Source: Dyadobacter endophyticus (GTDB taxonomy: Bacteria > Bacteroidota > Bacteroidia > Cytophagales > Spirosomataceae). Taken from it: 64,000 bases of DNA. The stretch spans positions 434,001 through 498,000 of the forward strand of contig NZ_BMIA01000003.1 in the NCBI RefSeq assembly GCF_014641595.1, given 5' to 3'. Made by a program: the position numbers and the translations under genes. The notes under the pieces were generated by a model. The model saw only the letters and a program-made list of their open reading frames with translations, did not search any database and had not been told where the DNA came from. Shown piece after piece: positions 62,570 to 64,000 of the stretch (position 1 is its first letter; every line of letters begins with the position of its first letter).

Positions 62570-63760
62570 TTATGCCTGAAGTGCAGCTACACCCGGAAGT
62601 ACTTTGCCTTCCATGTATTCGAGCAAAGCGCCGCCGCCGGTTGAAACGTAGCTCACGCGGTCGCCGTAGCCTGCATTGTTGATCGCAGAAGCCGAGTCAC
62701 CACCGCCGATAAGCGAGAATGCGTCGTTTTCTTCTGTTACCGCAACTACCGCCTTAGCGATTGCGTCAGTGCCGATTGCAAAGTTCGGGAACTCAAATAC
62801 ACCCATAGGACCGTTCCAGAGAACAGTTTTCGAGTTTTTGATAATATCCGCGAAAATCTCAATGGTTTTTGGACCAATATCCAAACCTTCCCACTCATCA
62901 GGAATACTACCTGCTTCAACTACCTTACGCTCCGCGTCGTTTGAAAATTTGTCGGCGATCACCGTATCCAGAGGCAGGATCAGGTTTACACCTTTTGCTT
63001 TCGCCTTCTCCACGAGTTCAAGCGTAAGCTCCTGCTTGTCGGCTTCGAGCAACGACTTGCCGATGCTTCCGCCTTGTGCTTTGGAGAATGTATAGGACAT
63101 ACCGCCGCCTATGATCAGGTTGTCGACCTTATCAAGAAGGCGTTCGATGATCAGGATTTTATCGGAGATTTTCGCTCCACCCATAATAGCGGTAAAAGGT
63201 CTTTCTGAATGTTCGAGAAGACGCTCTGCGTTATCCAGCTCTGCTTGCATCACATAACCGCAAACTTTATCGGTGAAGAATTTACCGATCACGGCTGTGG
63301 AAGCGTGCGCGCGGTGTGCGGTGCCGAATGCATCCATTACCCACACGTCGCCCAGTTTGGAAAGTTTCTCAGCAAACGCTTCGTTACCCTTTTCTTCTTC
63401 TTTATAAAAACGCAGATTTTCGAGCAACAGAACTTCTCCCGGCTGCAATGCAGCGGCAAGCTCCGTTGCACTTTCACCAATGCAATCGTCGGCGAACTTC
63501 ACTGTCTTTCCGAGGATCAGCGACAATGGGTTTACCAGGTGTTTCAGAGAGTATTTTTCGGTCGGGCCATCCTTGGGGCGACCCAGGTGTGACATTAAAA
63601 TGACGGAACCGCCGTCATTAAGAATCTTGCTGATTGTCGGAATGGTCGCACGGATACGTGTATCGTCCGTGATCTCAAATTTGTCATTAAGCGGGACGTT
63701 AAAATCCACGCGGACCAGGGCTTTTTTCCCTGAAAAATCATAAGAATCTAATGTTGTCAT
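62570..63760 (-). CDS. pgk: Phosphoglycerate kinase
   Basis: 396 residues, normal length. Makes ATP from 1,3-bisphosphoglycerate in glycolysis. Motifs: ALVRVDFNVPLND (3-PG binding Arg/Asp), MSHLGRPKDG, FGTAHRAHAST, FTAIMGGAKISDKI, and the C-terminal nucleotide part (WNGPMGVFEFPNFAIGT, SLIGGGDSASAI) with FVSTGGGALLEYMEGK-like YVSTGGGALLEYMEGK. An exact -7 element (TACATTTG) lies at 63790-63797, about 30 bases upstream. Confidence 0.98.
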   Translation of the reverse strand: MTTLDSYDFSGKKALVRVDFNVPLNDKFEITDDTRIRATIPTISKILNDGGSVILMSHLGRPKDGPTEKYSLKHLVNPLSLILGKTVKFADDCIGESATELAAALQPGEVLLLENLRFYKEEEKGNEAFAEKLSKLGDVWVMDAFGTAHRAHASTAVIGKFFTDKVCGYVMQAELDNAERLLEHSERPFTAIMGGAKISDKILIIERLLDKVDNLIIGGGMSYTFSKAQGGSIGKSLLEADKQELTLELVEKAKAKGVNLILPLDTVIADKFSNDAERKVVEAGSIPDEWEGLDIGPKTIEIFADIIKNSKTVLWNGPMGVFEFPNFAIGTDAIAKAVVAVTEENDAFSLIGGGDSASAINNAGYGDRVSYVSTGGGALLEYMEGKVLPGVAALQA

Positions 63761-63789
63761 GGGCAGGTAAAATTGTTTTCCATAGGTAG

Positions 63790-63797
63790 CAAATGTA
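63790..63797 (-). promoter_or_regulatory. -7 promoter element of pgk
   Basis: TACATTTG on the minus strand matches TAnnTTTG exactly, about 30 bases before the start at 63760. Confidence 0.6.
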
Positions 63798-63961
63798 AAC
63801 CAATTTCTTAATTATATACTACGCATTTAACAAAACACAGCATCCATCATACGTATAATCCAATTTTTACCTTTCATTTTTCTATAAAAGCTTTAATTAA
63901 CCAAATATTAATATAACCGTCCTTCACTTGCCGGGTTCAGAACGCCCGTGCCCCTTTTTCC

Positions 63962-64000
63962 ATGAAAAGCATTGATAATTTTAATATCCTGAAAAAGATA
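63962..64000 (+). CDS. Possible gene start truncated by the window edge
   Basis: An ATG at 63962 opens a frame with 13 codons (MKSIDNFNILKKI) that runs off the end. The region before it is AT-rich and divergent from pgk, so a gene starting here is plausible, but the visible part is too short to identify. Confidence 0.3.
   Translation, partial: MKSIDNFNILKKI

Overview
The window looks like a stretch of ordinary chromosome from a Bacteroidota bacterium of the order Cytophagales, most likely Dyadobacter or a close relative (Spirosomataceae). Evidence: two type IX secretion (T9SS) cargo proteins with type A and type B C-terminal sorting domains, two DUF5686/CarboxypepD_reg outer-membrane proteins, an OMP_b-brl TonB-receptor-like protein, a class A2 beta-lactamase, and repeated exact matches to the Bacteroidota -7 promoter element TAnnTTTG upstream of genes. 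The genus is inference from protein style; no rRNA is present to settle it. I see no tRNA, rRNA, CRISPR array, insertion sequence, integrase or phage module.

Layout. 1-9.6 kb: the 3' end of a topoisomerase IV/gyrase A gene, a SanA-like protein overlapping a DUF5686 protein, a nitroreductase/orphan ABC ATPase pair, a YbjQ protein, metF (preceded by an unassigned structured RNA), an ElaA-type acetyltransferase, yebC and a GreA/B-C-like protein. 9.9-13.5 kb: a giant CotH-kinase T9SS protein. 13.6-21.2 kb: pyrB, an AlkD-like repair protein, a dienoyl-CoA reductase-like SDR, a GWxTD lipoprotein overlapping rlmB, a small nuclease-fold-like orphan, mnmA and an uncharacterised protein that reads like a protein-kinase fold. 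21.3-25.4 kb: a compact molybdoenzyme operon (mobA, fdhD, DUF7009, FdhF/YdeP-like oxidoreductase). 25.5-33.6 kb: a glycerophosphodiesterase, metX behind a clear SAM-I riboswitch, an M28 peptidase, a trehalase whose signal peptide lies out of frame, a PhzF protein, an EamA exporter and an OmpA-family protein.

34.2-43.3 kb: pth/pyrR (divergent), a secreted unknown, argS, gpx, DUF5618, menA, a double-SGNH hydrolase and a DUF4920 protein. 43.3-49.9 kb: a tight five-gene minus-strand run (small membrane protein, CBS/HlyC protein, class A beta-lactamase, ABC ATPase, T9SS type B giant). 50-64 kb: fbaA, an HxlR regulator divergent from a nitroreductase and a FrnE-like DsbA protein, a second DUF5686 protein, an M1 peptidase, a tiny DUF1328 membrane protein, guaA, an OMP_b-brl receptor, pgk and a possible truncated start at the edge.

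Most of the content is core metabolism (pyrimidine, purine, methionine/folate, glycolysis, menaquinone, tRNA charging and modification) plus the cell-surface proteins typical of this phylum. The least explained items are the metF leader RNA, the kinase-like protein at 20.2-21.2 kb, the small orphan at 18.6 kb, and the frameshifted trehalase leader. I do not see convincing evidence of a wholly new multi-gene system.
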